Shown piece by piece: positions 42,550 through 54,919 of a stretch of 64,000 bases of DNA (its first letter is position 1; each line of letters begins with the position of its first letter). Origin of the DNA: Aphidius gifuensis (taxonomy: Eukaryota > Arthropoda > Insecta > Hymenoptera > Braconidae); the NCBI RefSeq assembly GCF_014905175.1, contig NC_057790.1:14410469-14474468 (forward strand), read 5' to 3'. Both the position numbers and the translations under genes were made by a program. The notes under the pieces were generated by a model. The model was not told where the DNA came from. It saw only the letters and a program-made list of their open reading frames with translations, and made no database searches.

Positions 42550-42745
42550 ATGATATATGTATACCATGCTATATGTATACTGCGTTGCCTATGCTATATG
42601 TATACGCTATGCCATATGTATACGCTATGCTATATGTATACTGCCTATGCTATATGTATACTGCCTATGCTGTATGTATACTGCGTTGCATTCAACGTTT
42701 TATGTCGCGTTGCCTATGCCATATGTATACTATGCTATATGTTGT
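42550..42745 (+). repeat. Minisatellite with TATGCTATATGTATAC units
   Basis: About nine tandem copies of a 16-25-bp unit (TATGC(T/C)ATATGTATAC plus CTGCC, GC or CTGCGTTGCC). All three frames read through it without stop, explaining the Tyr/Met-rich phantom ORFs. Confidence 0.8.
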
Positions 42746-42834
42746 AACGTGACATGTTACCTTCTCACTCATTTCTCAGACTTTACCTACAGGCTCGGAT
42801 CAACTTATTTTTCAGACAAAGGGGAGACAGTAAA

Positions 42835-43130
42835 TTTTATTCTACGACGCTAAAACAAACCAAAACCGTCACTAAAACTACACAGAGATTTCATTCTACG
42901 TCGCTAAAATCACCAAAAAACGACAATTAAAATATGCCAGTTGCTTTATTCTACGTCGCTAAAACAACAAAACGACCTTAGAACTAACCAAATAACCAAA
43001 TACCAAATACCAAATAACCAAATAGCACCAAATAACCAAATAACACACAATAACCAAATAATCCAAATAACGCACAATAATCCAAAGAATCCAAATAACG
43101 CACAATAATCCAAAGATTTTGATCCGGACC
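42835..43130 (+). repeat. TTCTACG(T/A)CGCTAAAA repeats and CCAAATAAC tract
   Basis: ATTCTACGTCGCTAAAA-like motifs at about 42839, 42893 and 42950, followed by an imperfect (AATAACCAAATAACGCACAATAATCCAAA) tract. No gene is seen. Confidence 0.6.
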
Positions 43131-43898
43131 TGCAATAGTAAATCTTAAAATTAAGTTGAGGGGTTTGCCTGGGTCGCTTAGTATGCTGATTTGTGGAGAG
43201 AGGGACGGGTAAAGAATATTAAAATTACGTCACTGAAATAATAAAATAATGGGAAAATAAATCACTCAACAAAACGATAATTAATGCACTCAAAATTAAC
43301 CAAATTTACTTAATAATTAAATACGAAAATTTCTCTAATATCCAAATACAACACAATAAAAGATTGACCAAGTACGCTTACTAACAAAGGGAGACAAAAG
43401 AACCACACATTACTGACAATGACCAAGGTGAAGGGGAATCTTACGATGGATGACTCCTGCTCCTAGACCTTGGTGGAAGGGATCGCTCCACTTCCTAAAG
43501 CTATGGAATGAATGACTCCAATTCCATGGGGGCAAGGGAGGGGTTGTCCGAGGTTCTGGGATGACTCGCCAGAGAACCTGGACTCACTGCGGCTGTAGGC
43601 AAGGGAATATGTGTTGTGTGTGCTGTGCCACAGCTTAAATAGCTGTGATTCTACCCTTTCCAATTTTATTCCCACTATGACTGATATGCACCAATCTCAA
43701 TGAAGTTACTCAAATTGACCAGTCAAAATCATAGTAGGGCACACGGTGGGAATGGTAGTACTAGAGGGGATATTATTAGTGTACAAACCGGTTATTCCCC
43801 TCTTTACTCACAAAAATAAAAATAATAAAAGCGTCACTGGTCAACCGTACAATAATAATAAAGAAAAAATATTCAAGAAAAATAAATATAATTTTAAT
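43131..43898. other. Non-coding, probably retroelement 3' region
   Basis: No credible ORF. The GGGATGACTCGCC motif at 43557 recurs at 53353 at the far border of the satellite, and GATGACTCC motifs recur at 43450 and 45633. It may belong to the long terminal or untranslated region of the retroelement described next. Confidence 0.35.
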
Positions 43899-44084
43899 TT
43901 AAGGTAGACGAGCGAGTCTCGTCACAGCATCCTCCTTAATTTTCCTTCCCTTCTTTTCGGGCTCCCTTCTGCGGACTCCTGGCTTCTGTTGTTGTACCGT
44001 TGCACCTGGTTTATGACAACAAAAAGATAAAATGCCTAAGGCAATCCGAGCAATCATTAAAATGACAACCAGGATGTTGCCCAA
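43899..44084 (-). pseudogene. Envelope-like membrane tail of a retroelement
   Basis: A 61-residue minus-strand frame has a membrane-spanning segment (NILVVILMIARIALGILSFC) followed by a basic cytoplasmic tail (RRREPEKKGRKIKEDA). It resembles the end of an errantivirus-type env and lies 155 bp after the gag gene on the same strand, with no pol between. It could equally be an unrelated small membrane ORF. Confidence 0.35.
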
Positions 44085-44238
44085 TTGAAGTTTTAAATTG
44101 GAGTGTCAATAGTCGGAGGGTTAACTTGGGGGAATAAAACGTCTATGGCGTTGTCAATCACTAACCCTCATAAGAGAAACCGTATTCTTCATTATCTGGA
44201 CAGGATGGCTCCTCAATCACTAGATAACTTAGGACATC

Positions 44239-45351
44239 TTAAAGAGGATCAGAGGGAGCAGGTGAGCGGGTTAGGGGGCAGGCGAAACCGGGACATAACG
44301 ACTGATCTGGACGAGGTGGTAGACGACGTGATTGGGCAGATTGTGTAATCTTTTCTTGTCGAATCGCCTCTAATTCCACCTCGTACAGGGTTGGGGAATG
44401 ACGGGCTGAAATTCGGCGCTGGAAGGTGGGCAACAAGTTGCGGATAGTGTAGTGTACACGCTCCGATTCTGACCAGGGGGGATCCGTTCTTTGGAATAAA
44501 CCACGCATACATGAAATAAAATTTCGAACTAATTCGTTTGGCCCTTGTACGCGCTTGTCGATTTCTTCACGCAATGCGCGTTGATAATCCGGGTCGGAAA
44601 AACTGGCACGAAGAGCAGCCTTCGCGGCTAACCATGAATTGAACTTGGTTTCGTGGGTCATATACCAGGTTAACATACAGAAAGACATGGTTAGCAACAG
44701 TGCGCGATCACTCGCCCCTGTGCACAACCTTGCCTGTTCCACCCGATACAGAAATTCTTCCACGTCCTCTCCAGGGTGGCCTGAATAAGACAACCTCCAG
44801 CTTCCCAAGATCCTTAACAAATTAGGCATGCTGCGATTGTGGGTGTTGGTCTCTAAGATGTGAAGGTCCTCAGCTGGAGGTAGAATTACGCGCCTAGGCG
44901 CCTGATTACGGGGTTTGTTACGCGCAGGTGGTTTGTGGGTCAATCCTCCCTCAGGTGGATTGGTAGAAATCTTTTGGGGGGGCTGCGTGACTAATGAGGA
45001 CGACTCTCGGTCAATAACTGGGGCTGCGTCCTGAGAAGGTGTGGTAGGAACACGGTCTTCACCAGATGGTCTGGATGTAGCTCCGAGATCCTCCGGTGAA
45101 GAACCTGAGACAAAAATGTTAACAAAGGGATTCCCGGTTATTTTCTTACGACCGCGGGTGTTTCTTTTAAGAGCGAAGTCTCCTTCACTAGTCGAATCCG
45201 CTGGGGTCTCTTCAACTTCAAGTTGTCCTAACTGGGCCTTGGGTTTCCGTCCTTTACGCTGTACCTGTTGGTCCAGGGATTGAGGATGTCTCCTCGTCAC
45301 CCATAATAGCAACGGTAAGGATCGTACGTGGAGAATGTGGAATTCGGGCAA
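44239..45351 (-). pseudogene. Retrotransposon Gag (Gypsy/errantivirus-like)
   Basis: A 370-codon frame, markedly more GC-rich than its surroundings. The N-terminal half is Pro/Ser-rich and disordered. The C-terminal half is a Gag capsid-like helical domain: WRLSYSGHPGEDVEEFLYRV, SDRALLLTMSFCMLTWY, ALRASFSDPDYQRALREEI and NFISCMRGLFQRTDPPWSES. No zinc knuckle is visible before the stop. An ATG (MGDEETSSIPGP) lies in a different frame at about 45303, so the true N-terminus probably needs a frameshift. A TATATAAAG box near 45425 and CAGTCAGTT near 45385 lie upstream on the same strand. Pol is absent from the window, so the copy is internally deleted. Confidence 0.7.
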
Positions 45352-45690
45352 TTTAATTGACGCAAAAGAAAATGAAGGAACTGACTGCGAATTAAACGAA
45401 ATAAAATGAAATCCAGAAGAATCCTTTATATACTACACTGCACATACAATATTCCGAGACTTAGTGATCTTACGACCTAACAGGTTTGCATGCGATTAGC
45501 TACTGAATGTTCGGACGCCTTGCATCGGCCTATATGGTGACTAGGGGGGCAATTTCGAGGGTGGGGAAATTCTGGCCACAAGTAGGGATAACAGCCTACT
45601 TCATACTTGGGAAAGAGGAGAATCTGTGGAAGTGGATGACTCCCACTCCTTCCAACAAATTTTACAATGGTTCTTGGTGCATAATTAGTC
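45352..45690. other. Retroelement leader/promoter region
   Basis: Upstream (minus strand) of gag, with TATATAAAG at about 45424-45432 and an initiator-like CAGTCAGTT. It is bordered on the right by the first satellite unit. No LTR pair could be matched by eye. Confidence 0.4.
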
Positions 45691-48195
45691 GTAAAATAAA
45701 ATGGAAATTGAATTTTCCGGTAGGCTGACTAGTTATTACAATAAAAATTAATTTATTATAACATAATTAGTTAAATAAATGGGAATTTGTATTTCTCCGG
45801 AGGGCCGACTAATTATTACAATAGATTTTAATCTACTACAACATAATTAGTCTGGAATAAATGGGAATTATTTATTTTTCCGAAGGGCCGGCTAATTATT
45901 ACAATAAAAATTAATTGACTATAACATAATTAGCCTGGTATAAATGGGAATTATTATTTCTCCGGTCGGCCGACTGATTATTACAACAAAATTTAATTTA
46001 TCGTAACATAATCAGTCTAGAATTAATGGGAATTATTTATTTTTCCGGAGGGCCGACTAATTATTACAATAGATTTTAATCTACTACAACATAATTAGTC
46101 TGGAATAAATGGGAATTATTTATTTTTCCGAAGGGCCGGCTAATTATTACAATAAAAATTAATTTACTATAACATAATTAGCCAAATAAATAGGAATTTG
46201 TATTTCTCCGGAGGGTTGACCAATTATTACAATGAAATTTAATTTATTATAATATAATTAGTTAAATAAATGGGAATTTGTATTTCTCCGGAGGGCCGAC
46301 TAATTATTACAATAGATTTTAATCTACTATAACATAATTAGTCTGGAAAAAATGGGAATTATTTATTTTTCCGAAGGGCCGGCTAATTATTACAATAAAA
46401 ATTAATTTACTATAACATAATTAGCCAAATAAATGGGAATTTGTATTTCTCCGGAGGGTTGACCAATTATTACAATGAAATTTAATTTATTATAATATAA
46501 TTAGTTAAATAAATGGGAATTTGTATTTCTCCGGAGGGCCGACTAATTATTACAATAGATTTTAATCTACTATAACATAATTAGTCTGGAATAAATGGGA
46601 ATTATTTATTTTTCCGATGGGCCGGCTACTTATTACAATAAAAATTAATTTACTATAACATAATTAGCCAAATAAATGGGAATTTGTATTTCTCCGGAGG
46701 GCTGACCAATTATTACAATAAAATTTAATTTATTATAACATAAATAGTCTGGAAAAAATGGGAATTATTTATTTTTCCGGAGGGCCGGCTAATTATTACA
46801 ATAAAAATTAATTTACCATAACATAATTAGCCAAATAAATGGAAATTTGTATTTCTCCGGTGGGCTGACTAATTATTACAACAAAATTTAATTTATCATA
46901 ACATAATTAGTCGTTGAATAAATAAGGAATAATATTTTTCCGGAGGGCTGACTAATTATTACAATAATAATTAATCTATCGTAACATAATTAGTCGAATT
47001 TTAAACGGGAATTTGCATTTCTCCGGTGGGCTGACTAATTATTACAACAAAAATTAATTTGTCGTAACATAATTAGTCTTGAATAAATGGGATTTATTTA
47101 TTTTTCCGGAGGGCCGACTAATTATTACAGCAGAATTTAATTTATCGTAACATAATTAGTCTGGAATAAATGGGAATTATATATTTCTCCGGTGGGCTGA
47201 CTAATTATTACAACAAAAATTAATTTGTCGTAACATAATTAGTCTTGAATAAATGGGATTTATTTATTTTTCCGGAGGGCCGACTAATTATTACAGCAGA
47301 ATTTAATTTATCGTAACATAATTAGTCTTGAATAAATGGGAATTATTATTTCACCGGAGGGCCGACTAATTATTACAATGAAAATCAATTCATTATAACA
47401 TAATTAGTCTGGAATAAATGCGGATTATTTATTTTTCCGGAGGGCCGACTAATTATTACAGCAGAATTTAATCTACTATAACATAATTAGTCTAAATTTA
47501 AATGGGAATTACATTTCTCCGGAGAGCTGACTAATTATTATAATAAAATTTAATTTATCGTAACATAATTAGTCTGGAATTAAGGGGAATTTTATTTTTC
47601 CGGTGGGCCGACTAATTATTACAATAGAATTTAATCTACTATAACATAATTAGTCAAATAAATAGGAATCATTTATTTTTCCGGAGGGCTGACCAGTTAT
47701 TACAACAAAAATTAATTTGTCGTAACATAATTAGTCGTTGAATAAATGGGAATTATATTTTCTCCGGTGGGCTTGACCAATTATTACAATAAAATTTAAT
47801 TTATCATAACATAATTAGTCGTTGAATAAATAAGGATTAATATTCATTCGGAGGGCTGACTAATTATTACAATAGAAATTAATCTACTATAACATAATCA
47901 GTCGTTAAATAAATAAGGATTAATATTTTTCCGGAGGGCTGACTAATTATTACAATAGATTTTAATCTACTATGACATAATTAGTCAAATTTATGTGGGA
48001 ATTGTATTTCTTCGGAGGGCTGACTGATTATTGTAACAAAATTTAATTTATCGTAACATAATCAGTCTAGAATTAATGGGAATTATTTATTTTTCCGGAG
48101 GGCCGACTAATTATTACAGCAGAATTTAATCTACTATAACATAATTAGTGAAATTTATGTGGGAATTGTATTTCTCCGGAGGGCTGACTGATTAT
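45690..48195 (+). repeat. Satellite array 1: about 30 units of ~83 bp, each a hairpin
   Basis: The unit contains CCGGAGGGCCGACTAATTAT, then TACAATAAAATTTAATTTA, TCGTAACATAATTAGTC, then (T)GGAATAAATGGGAATTAT. GACTAATTAT and ATAATTAGTC in every unit can pair into a stem over about 46 nt. The period measured between neighbouring GGGCCG motifs (45802, 45885) is 83. Unit subtypes alternate (TGGAATAAATGGG, AAATAAATGGG, GTTGAATAAATAAGG). Confidence 0.92.
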
Positions 48196-49660
48196 TATGT
48201 TATATCCTACGGTACCAACACATGTAATATTCGGCACATAATTTTTTTTCATTTCATTAAAGCCTAAAGCGGAGATCTACCCGCCATCTACTCGTAATGA
48301 ACAGACCTCAACAGCTAAAATAAGGCCCGCCATTAATCTCAGTGTGAACTACACCATTTATTACATTGCTCATACCAACAGAAAATTATAAATTCTGAAC
48401 GTAACCAATTTTATGAATCTAGTTTGAAATACAATTTAACATTAATACAACTATAAGTTGTAAAATAAATATATCTGAAAAAATACAAAATATTTAATCT
48501 ATGTACTATTTTTATAAAATATAATCGAAAACTAATTTTAAGTAATATGACCAACAACGACTACCTAAATATTCCGCAGAACATTTGAAATAATTAACAG
48601 ACCAATTTAACTGATTTTATTTGCTAATAAAATCCAACTAAATTTTATATTTAAAATATGTCTAATCATGCGCTAAATTTATTAACTAAATATTGTATAA
48701 TTAATGGAAAGTACGGAATCTGACGGGTCGACACTTCCAGAATCTAGTAAGAAAAAGAATAAGTCCACGAAACAAGTGTGACACAGCGACAGGGCCCTTC
48801 CTTAAAACAGGCCACACGCCCGGAAATAAATCGGTTCATACATGTTCAGTCAAACAAGTAAATTGGAACTAATCGAGCTACTGACCCACAGTTACGATCG
48901 ATTAGCCTCCATTAATTTGTGCTCTGAATAATTCATTTAATTAACTTAGTCAAAATCTCTGCACAAGCATTTAAGATTTTCTAAGTTTCATTTTCATTTT
49001 CATCAGTAAAGTGTAAAATCAATCTCATTTGTATTACAGTAATTATAAAATTTCAAGTATATCAAAAACCATCTTTTCAAGTAAACTCATTACATTGTAA
49101 ACATCATTCATTCATAAAACGAATTCAACTTAAATCACCACATCAATCTACCTGAAGCTCCAAGTATTACGAAGGAAGCCCTGGTCGCACAATCAGAGTC
49201 CGCTTTTCACATTCTGGTCGAATAAAATCCAATCCAAGTATAATACATTTTTTCTTCAAACAAATGTAAGTTATTACCAAATTTATTATTCAAATGCCGT
49301 AATTATAATTGTCAAAAATTATCAAGTACTTAATCTATTTTATCAATATAATTTCACCGCGAATTTCTTTACAAAAGGTAGTCTTGGTCAATTTCGTAAC
49401 TCAAATATAATCTCATGTTAATCGCCAAAATATATAAAGTCTTTTGAATATATTCCATATAATTTTCAAATTAAAATTGTGTCTCAGTTTTTATTTTACG
49501 TCTAATCCATTATACTCTATTCCTATCACCTCAAAATTATCCCTTGGTTTTAATCCCGCTTATTGTTACTTCATTGTGCAGGGCAAAACTAAAACTTGAA
49601 AATAAAAAGAAGGTAAATTTGTGAAAAATTATGATCGTTATTCCACGTTAATTTCCCAAT
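48196..49660. other. Spacer splitting the satellite
   Basis: A 1.46-kb unique stretch inside the array. It contains a 25-codon ORF starting at about 48702 (MESTESDGSTLPESSKKKNK), which resembles a retroelement leader peptide, and GC-richer text around 48780-48840. Otherwise it is AT-rich with no credible gene. It could be a retroelement fragment on which the array expanded. Confidence 0.45.
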
Positions 49661-52600
49661 TTATTACAATTACATCAAAATTTAATTTATCGTAACATAA
49701 TCAGTCTAGAATAAATGGGAATTTTTCCGGAGGGCCGACTAATTATTACAATAAAAATTGATTCAACGCAACGTAATCAGTCGTAGAACGAATGGGATAT
49801 TATTTTCCTCCAGTGGGCCGACTAATTATTACAACAAAATTTAATTTATCGCAACATAATTAGTCTTGAATAAATGGGAATTATTATTTCACCGGAGGGC
49901 CGACTAATTATTACAATAAAATTTAATTTATCGTAACATAATTAGTCTGGAATTAAGGGGAATTTGATTTTTCCGGAGGGCTGGCTAATTATTACAATAG
50001 AATTTAATCTACTATAACATAATTAGTCAAATAAATAGGAATCATTTATTTTTCGGGAGGGCTGACTAATTATTACAACAAAAATTAATTTGTCGTAACA
50101 TAATTAGTCGTTGAATAAATGGGAATTATATTTTCTCCGATGGGCTTGACCAATTATTACAATAAAATTTAATTTATCATAACATAATTAGTCGTTGAAT
50201 AAATAAGGATTAATATTTTTCCAGAGGGCTGACTAATTATTACAATAGAAATTAATCTCTCGTAACATAATCAGTCGAATTTATATGGGAATTCCCTTTT
50301 TTTTTTTTCGGAGGGCCGACTAATTATTACAACAAAATCTAATTTGTCGTAACATAATTAGTCTGGAATAAATGGGAATTATATATTTCTCCGGTGAGCT
50401 GACTAATTATTACAACAAAATTTAATTTATCGTAACATAATTAGTCTGGAATAAATGGGAATTATATATTTCTCCGGTGGGCTAACTAATTATTACAACA
50501 GAAATCAATTTGTCGTAACATAATTAGTCTTGGGATTTATTATTCTACCGGAGGGCCGACTAATTATTACAATAGAATTTAATCTATCGTAACATAATTA
50601 GTCTAGAATAAATGGGAATTATTATTTTACCGAAGGGCTGACCAATTATTACAATAGAATTTAATCTATCGTAACATAATCATCGTATTTTAAATAGGAT
50701 TTTGTATTCCTCCGGAGGGCTGACTAATTATTACAATGAAATTTAATTCACTATAACATAATTAGTCTAAATTTAAATGGGAATTTGTATTTTTCCGGTG
50801 GGCCGACTAATTATTACAGCAGAATTTAATCTACTATAACATAATTAGTCCTGGGATTAAGGGGGATAGAAATTTTTCCGGTGGGCCGACTACTAATAAT
50901 ACAACAAAATTTAATTTATCGTAACATAATTAGTTTTGAATAGATGGGAATTATTATTTGACCGGAGGGCTGACTAATTATTACAACAAAAATTAATTTG
51001 TCGTAACATAATTAGTCTTGAATAAATGGGAATTATTATTTCACCGGAGGGCCGACTACTTATTACAATAAAATTTAATTTATCGTAACATAATTAGTCT
51101 GGAATTAAGGGGAATTTGATTTTTCCGGAGGGCTGGCTAATTATTACAATAGAATTTAATCTACTATAACATAATTAGTCAAATAAATAGGAATCATTTA
51201 TTTTTCGGGAGGGCTGACTAATTATTACAACAAAAATTAATTTGTCGTAACATAATTAGTCGTTGAATAAATGGGAATTATATTTTCTCCGATGGGCTTG
51301 ACCAATTATTACAATAAAATTTAATTTATCATAACATAATTAGTCGTTGAATAAATAAGGATTAATATTTTTCCAGAGGGCTGACTAATTATTACAATAG
51401 AAATTAATCTCTCGTAACATAATCAGTCGAATTTATATGGGAATTCCCTTTTTTTTTTTTCGGAGGGCCGACTAATTATTACAACAAAATCTAATTTGTC
51501 GTAACATAATTAGTCTGGAATAAATGGGAATTATATATTTCTCCGGTGAGCTGACTAATTATTACAACAAAATTCAATTTATCGTAACATAATTAGTCTG
51601 GAATGAATGGGAATTATATATTTCTCCGGTGGGCTAACTAATTATTACAACAGAAATCAATTTGTCGTAACATAATTAGTCTTGGGATTTATTATTCTAC
51701 CGGAGGGCCGACTAATTATTACAATAGAATTTAATCTATCGTAACATAATTAGTCTAGAATAAATGGGAATTATTATTTTACCGAAGGGCTGACCAATTA
51801 TTACAATAGAATTTAATCTATCGTAACATAATCATCGTATTTTAAATAGGATTTTGTATTCCTCCGGAGGGCTGACTAATTATTACAATGAAATTTAATT
51901 CACTATAACATAATTAGTCTAAATTTAAATGGGAATTTGTATTTTTCCGGTGGGCCGACTAATTATTACAGCAGAATTTAATCTACTATAACATAATTAG
52001 TCCTGGGATTAAGGGGGATAGAAATTTTCCGGTGGCCGACTACCAATAATACAACAAAATTTAATTTATCGTAACATAATTAGTTTTGAATAGATGGTGG
52101 AATTACATTTGACTGGAGGGTTGATCAATTATTACAACAAAATTAATTTGTCGTAACATAATTAGTCTTGAATAAAATGGGATTATTATTTCATCGGAGG
52201 GTCGACTACTTCTAATATTACAATAAAATTTTATTTATCGTAACATAATTAGTTTATTATTAAGTTGAATTTGATTTTTCCCGAACGCTGTCTAATTATT
52301 ACAATAGAATTTAATCTACTATAACATAATTAGTCAAATAAATAGGAATCATTTATTTTTCGGGTGGTTCTAATTATTACAACAAAATTAATTTGTCGTA
52401 ACATACTAGTCGTTGAATAAATGGGAATTATATTTTCTCCGATGGCTTGACCAATTATTACAATAAAATTTAATTTATCATAACATAATTAGTCGTTGAA
52501 TAAATGGATTAATGAGGTTTAATAAATTTACTGCAATAGAAATTAATCTCGTAACATAATCAGTCGAATTTATATGGAATTCCTTTTTTTTTTCAGGGCT

Positions 52601-53340
52601 GACTAATTATTAAACAAAATCTAATTTGTCGTAACATAATTAGTCTGGAATTAAAATGGGAATTATATATTTCTCCGTGAAGGAATGGTCTGTACAATAA
52701 ATTTAATTTATCGTAACATACTAGTCTGGAAATTAAATGAATTATATATTTTCTTCCGGTAAGCACCACTAATACAACAGAAAATCAATTTGTCGTAACA
52801 TAATTAAGTCTTATATTATTCTGGGTCAGAGGTCGACTACACTATTACAATAGAATTTAATCTATCGTAACATAATTAGTCTAGAATAAAATGGGAATTA
52901 TTATTTTACCGAAGGGAGCTGGACCAATTATTACAATAGAATTTAATCTATCGTAAATATTAAATCATCGTAATTTTAAATAGGGATTTTGTATTCCTCC
53001 GGAGGGCTGACTAATTATTACAACGAAATTTAATTTGCTGTAACATAATTAGTCTAAATTTAAATGGAATTACCAGGGCTGACTCAATTACAGCAGAATT
53101 TAATCTACTATAACATAATTAGTCCTGGGATTAAGGGGGATAGAAATTTTTCCGGTGGGCCGACTACTAATAATACAACAAAATTTAATTTATCGTAACA
53201 TAATTAGTCTTGAATAGATGGGAATTATTATTTGACCGGAGGGCTGACTAATTATTACAACAAAAATTAATTTGTCGTAACATAATTAGTCTTGAATAAA
53301 TGGGATTTATTATTTTACCGGAGGGCTTGCTACTTATTAC
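49661..53340 (+). repeat. Satellite array 2: about 44 units with a 1.15-kb higher-order repeat
   Basis: Same unit as array 1. A block of about 1,152 bp starting near 49900 is repeated almost identically from near 51052 (compare GGAATTAAGGGGAATTTGAT at 49949 and 51101). A third copy follows from about 52204 with many one- to few-base losses. The array ends in GGGCTTGCTACTTATTACAG at 53340. Confidence 0.92.
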
Positions 53341-54600
53341 AGTAACCCATGGCTCCGGGATGACTCGCCACTGAACCTAAAGTTACTGGAAATAATATTA
53401 ACTCAACGAAAAATTGGAATATCGACTTCGTATTGAGCTCATATTTTGCGTCTTGAAAAACTCTATCGACCGCATCGTGAGTTTTTTTTTTCATCTTCAA
53501 TAGTTTTTAAAGAAAATAAAAAAAACTTTAAAGAAAAAAAATCAAAATCAGGACTTTCATTGAAGCCTAGTTTGATATTTCCATCTGTATTATCCCGAAC
53601 GTTCTAACGGTTTTAAACAAATCTAAAAAACTTAGATATTCAATAATCTGACGAATAATTGGAATAGAGACTTCGTATTAGCCTCATTTTTTGTATCGCA
53701 AAAAACTCTATCGCCCGCATTATTGGTTTTTCCCCTCATCTTTAATAGTTTTTGAAGAAAAAAAAGACTGTAAAATAAAAAAATAAAAAAACAAATATTT
53801 GATTTTCTTTCTCAAAAACGATTCAGAGCCAAAAAAAAACCCACATATCCCACAAAAGAGCTTGTTAAAAACTTTCTATTTCATTATCCTTATTCATCCT
53901 TATTCAATCCCTATTCATTATCATTATCAAAAGTTTCTATCCTCATTATCCTGGAAGTTATAGCATTTTCAATCAATTTTTCATTCAGAAAAATTAGGTA
54001 ATAAAAAACTTAACGTATAATTGAAATAGACAATTCGATTCCACGACAAAAAAGTTTTCAAAAAAAAACTTGACAAAAAAAATCACGATAAAAAAAATCA
54101 AGACAAAAAAATCGCGACAACAAAAATTAAAAAAAAAAAAATTCGACAAAAAAAATCCAGCGACTAAGTCAAAGATTTGGCTGGTAAAAAAAGGTAGATT
54201 TTATATTTATGATAAAATTTATTATGACGGAATTTTTTTCTTTTTAATTTTTTCTGTCATGATTTTTTTTGTCGAGATTTTTTTATTGTGATTGTTCTTT
54301 GTCGGAATTTTTTTTGTCAAGTTTCTTTGGAAAATTTTATTTGACATGTAACAGAGAATTTGTAACGGGATCTCATTTTGCGTCACAATAAACTCTATCG
54401 CTCGCATAGTCAGTTTTTTTTGCTATCTCCAATATTTTTTGAGAAAAAAAACAATGAACATGAAAATTTTTTTTGCTATAATGTAAATTAATAAACCGTG
54501 AATTAGTCAAAAAAACTATAATTTCAATATATCTGAGAAATTAAGACACCCATGGCCCTAGCCGGAGTATTGAAAATTTTTAATTTTATTTTATATCAAT
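53341..54600. repeat. Relics related to the 0.8-5.0-kb palindrome family
   Basis: A diverged unit (TTGGAATA(T/G)(C/A)GACTTCGTATT...AAAACTCTATCG(A/C)CCGCAT, then a T-rich run and ATCTTCAATAGTTTTT) occurs at about 53410 and 53655, with a third partial copy at about 54370. GGCCCTAGCCGGAGTATTG at about 54552 is shared with arm A' of the palindrome near 3730. No gene is seen. Confidence 0.6.
54052..54345. repeat. Imperfect hairpin of GACAAAAAAAATC units
   Basis: The left arm (54055-54165) is a series of CGACAAAAAAAATC-like units; the right arm (54225-54335) is their complement (GATTTTTTTTGTCG). The ORFs read from either strand here are products of this low-complexity DNA. Confidence 0.65.
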
Positions 54601-54919
54601 AATATTATCAATATCAATACAGTATCATCTCTCTATAGTAACATCGTCGGGGCTCAAATTCTCGGAATTTATTATAGAGAGCGTCACCCGTCGCGTCGAG
54701 GGGAATCAAGTGACCGCGACAGATAGAATAATGAAATGAGAAAGGATATACTACGTCACACACATATACAAACATATTTATGTATGTATCACCCAATCAA
54801 CAAGTGCCAAACATTTCATGATTTAAAATAGAATTGATTTTAAATATTTTTTTAATAATTTTTTTATTTCATAAAAAATAATAATTCATAACAAAATTAT
54901 ATATATTATTATATAAATG
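54601..54919. other. Non-coding spacer
   Basis: AT-rich DNA; an unsupported 60-codon frame on the minus strand has no recognisable pattern. No repeats beyond simple A/T runs. Confidence 0.35.

Noticed and set aside
42519..42853. Three overlapping Tyr/Met/Cys-rich ORFs
   Set aside because: They read a TATGCTATATGTATAC minisatellite in all three frames; no start context or non-repeat domain.
44103..44512. Plus-strand ORF at 44103-44348 and minus-strand frame at 44249-44512
   Set aside because: They overlap the 3' end of the gag frame in other phases; codon content and the gag helical motifs support only the 44239-45351 frame.
45690..53340. CRISPR array
   Set aside because: Units are tandem with no unique spacers of constant length, spacer-like parts are variants of the same unit, and the sequence is eukaryotic.
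54070..54407. Lys-rich ORFs on both strands
   Set aside because: They derive from an imperfect hairpin of GACAAAAAAAATC units.
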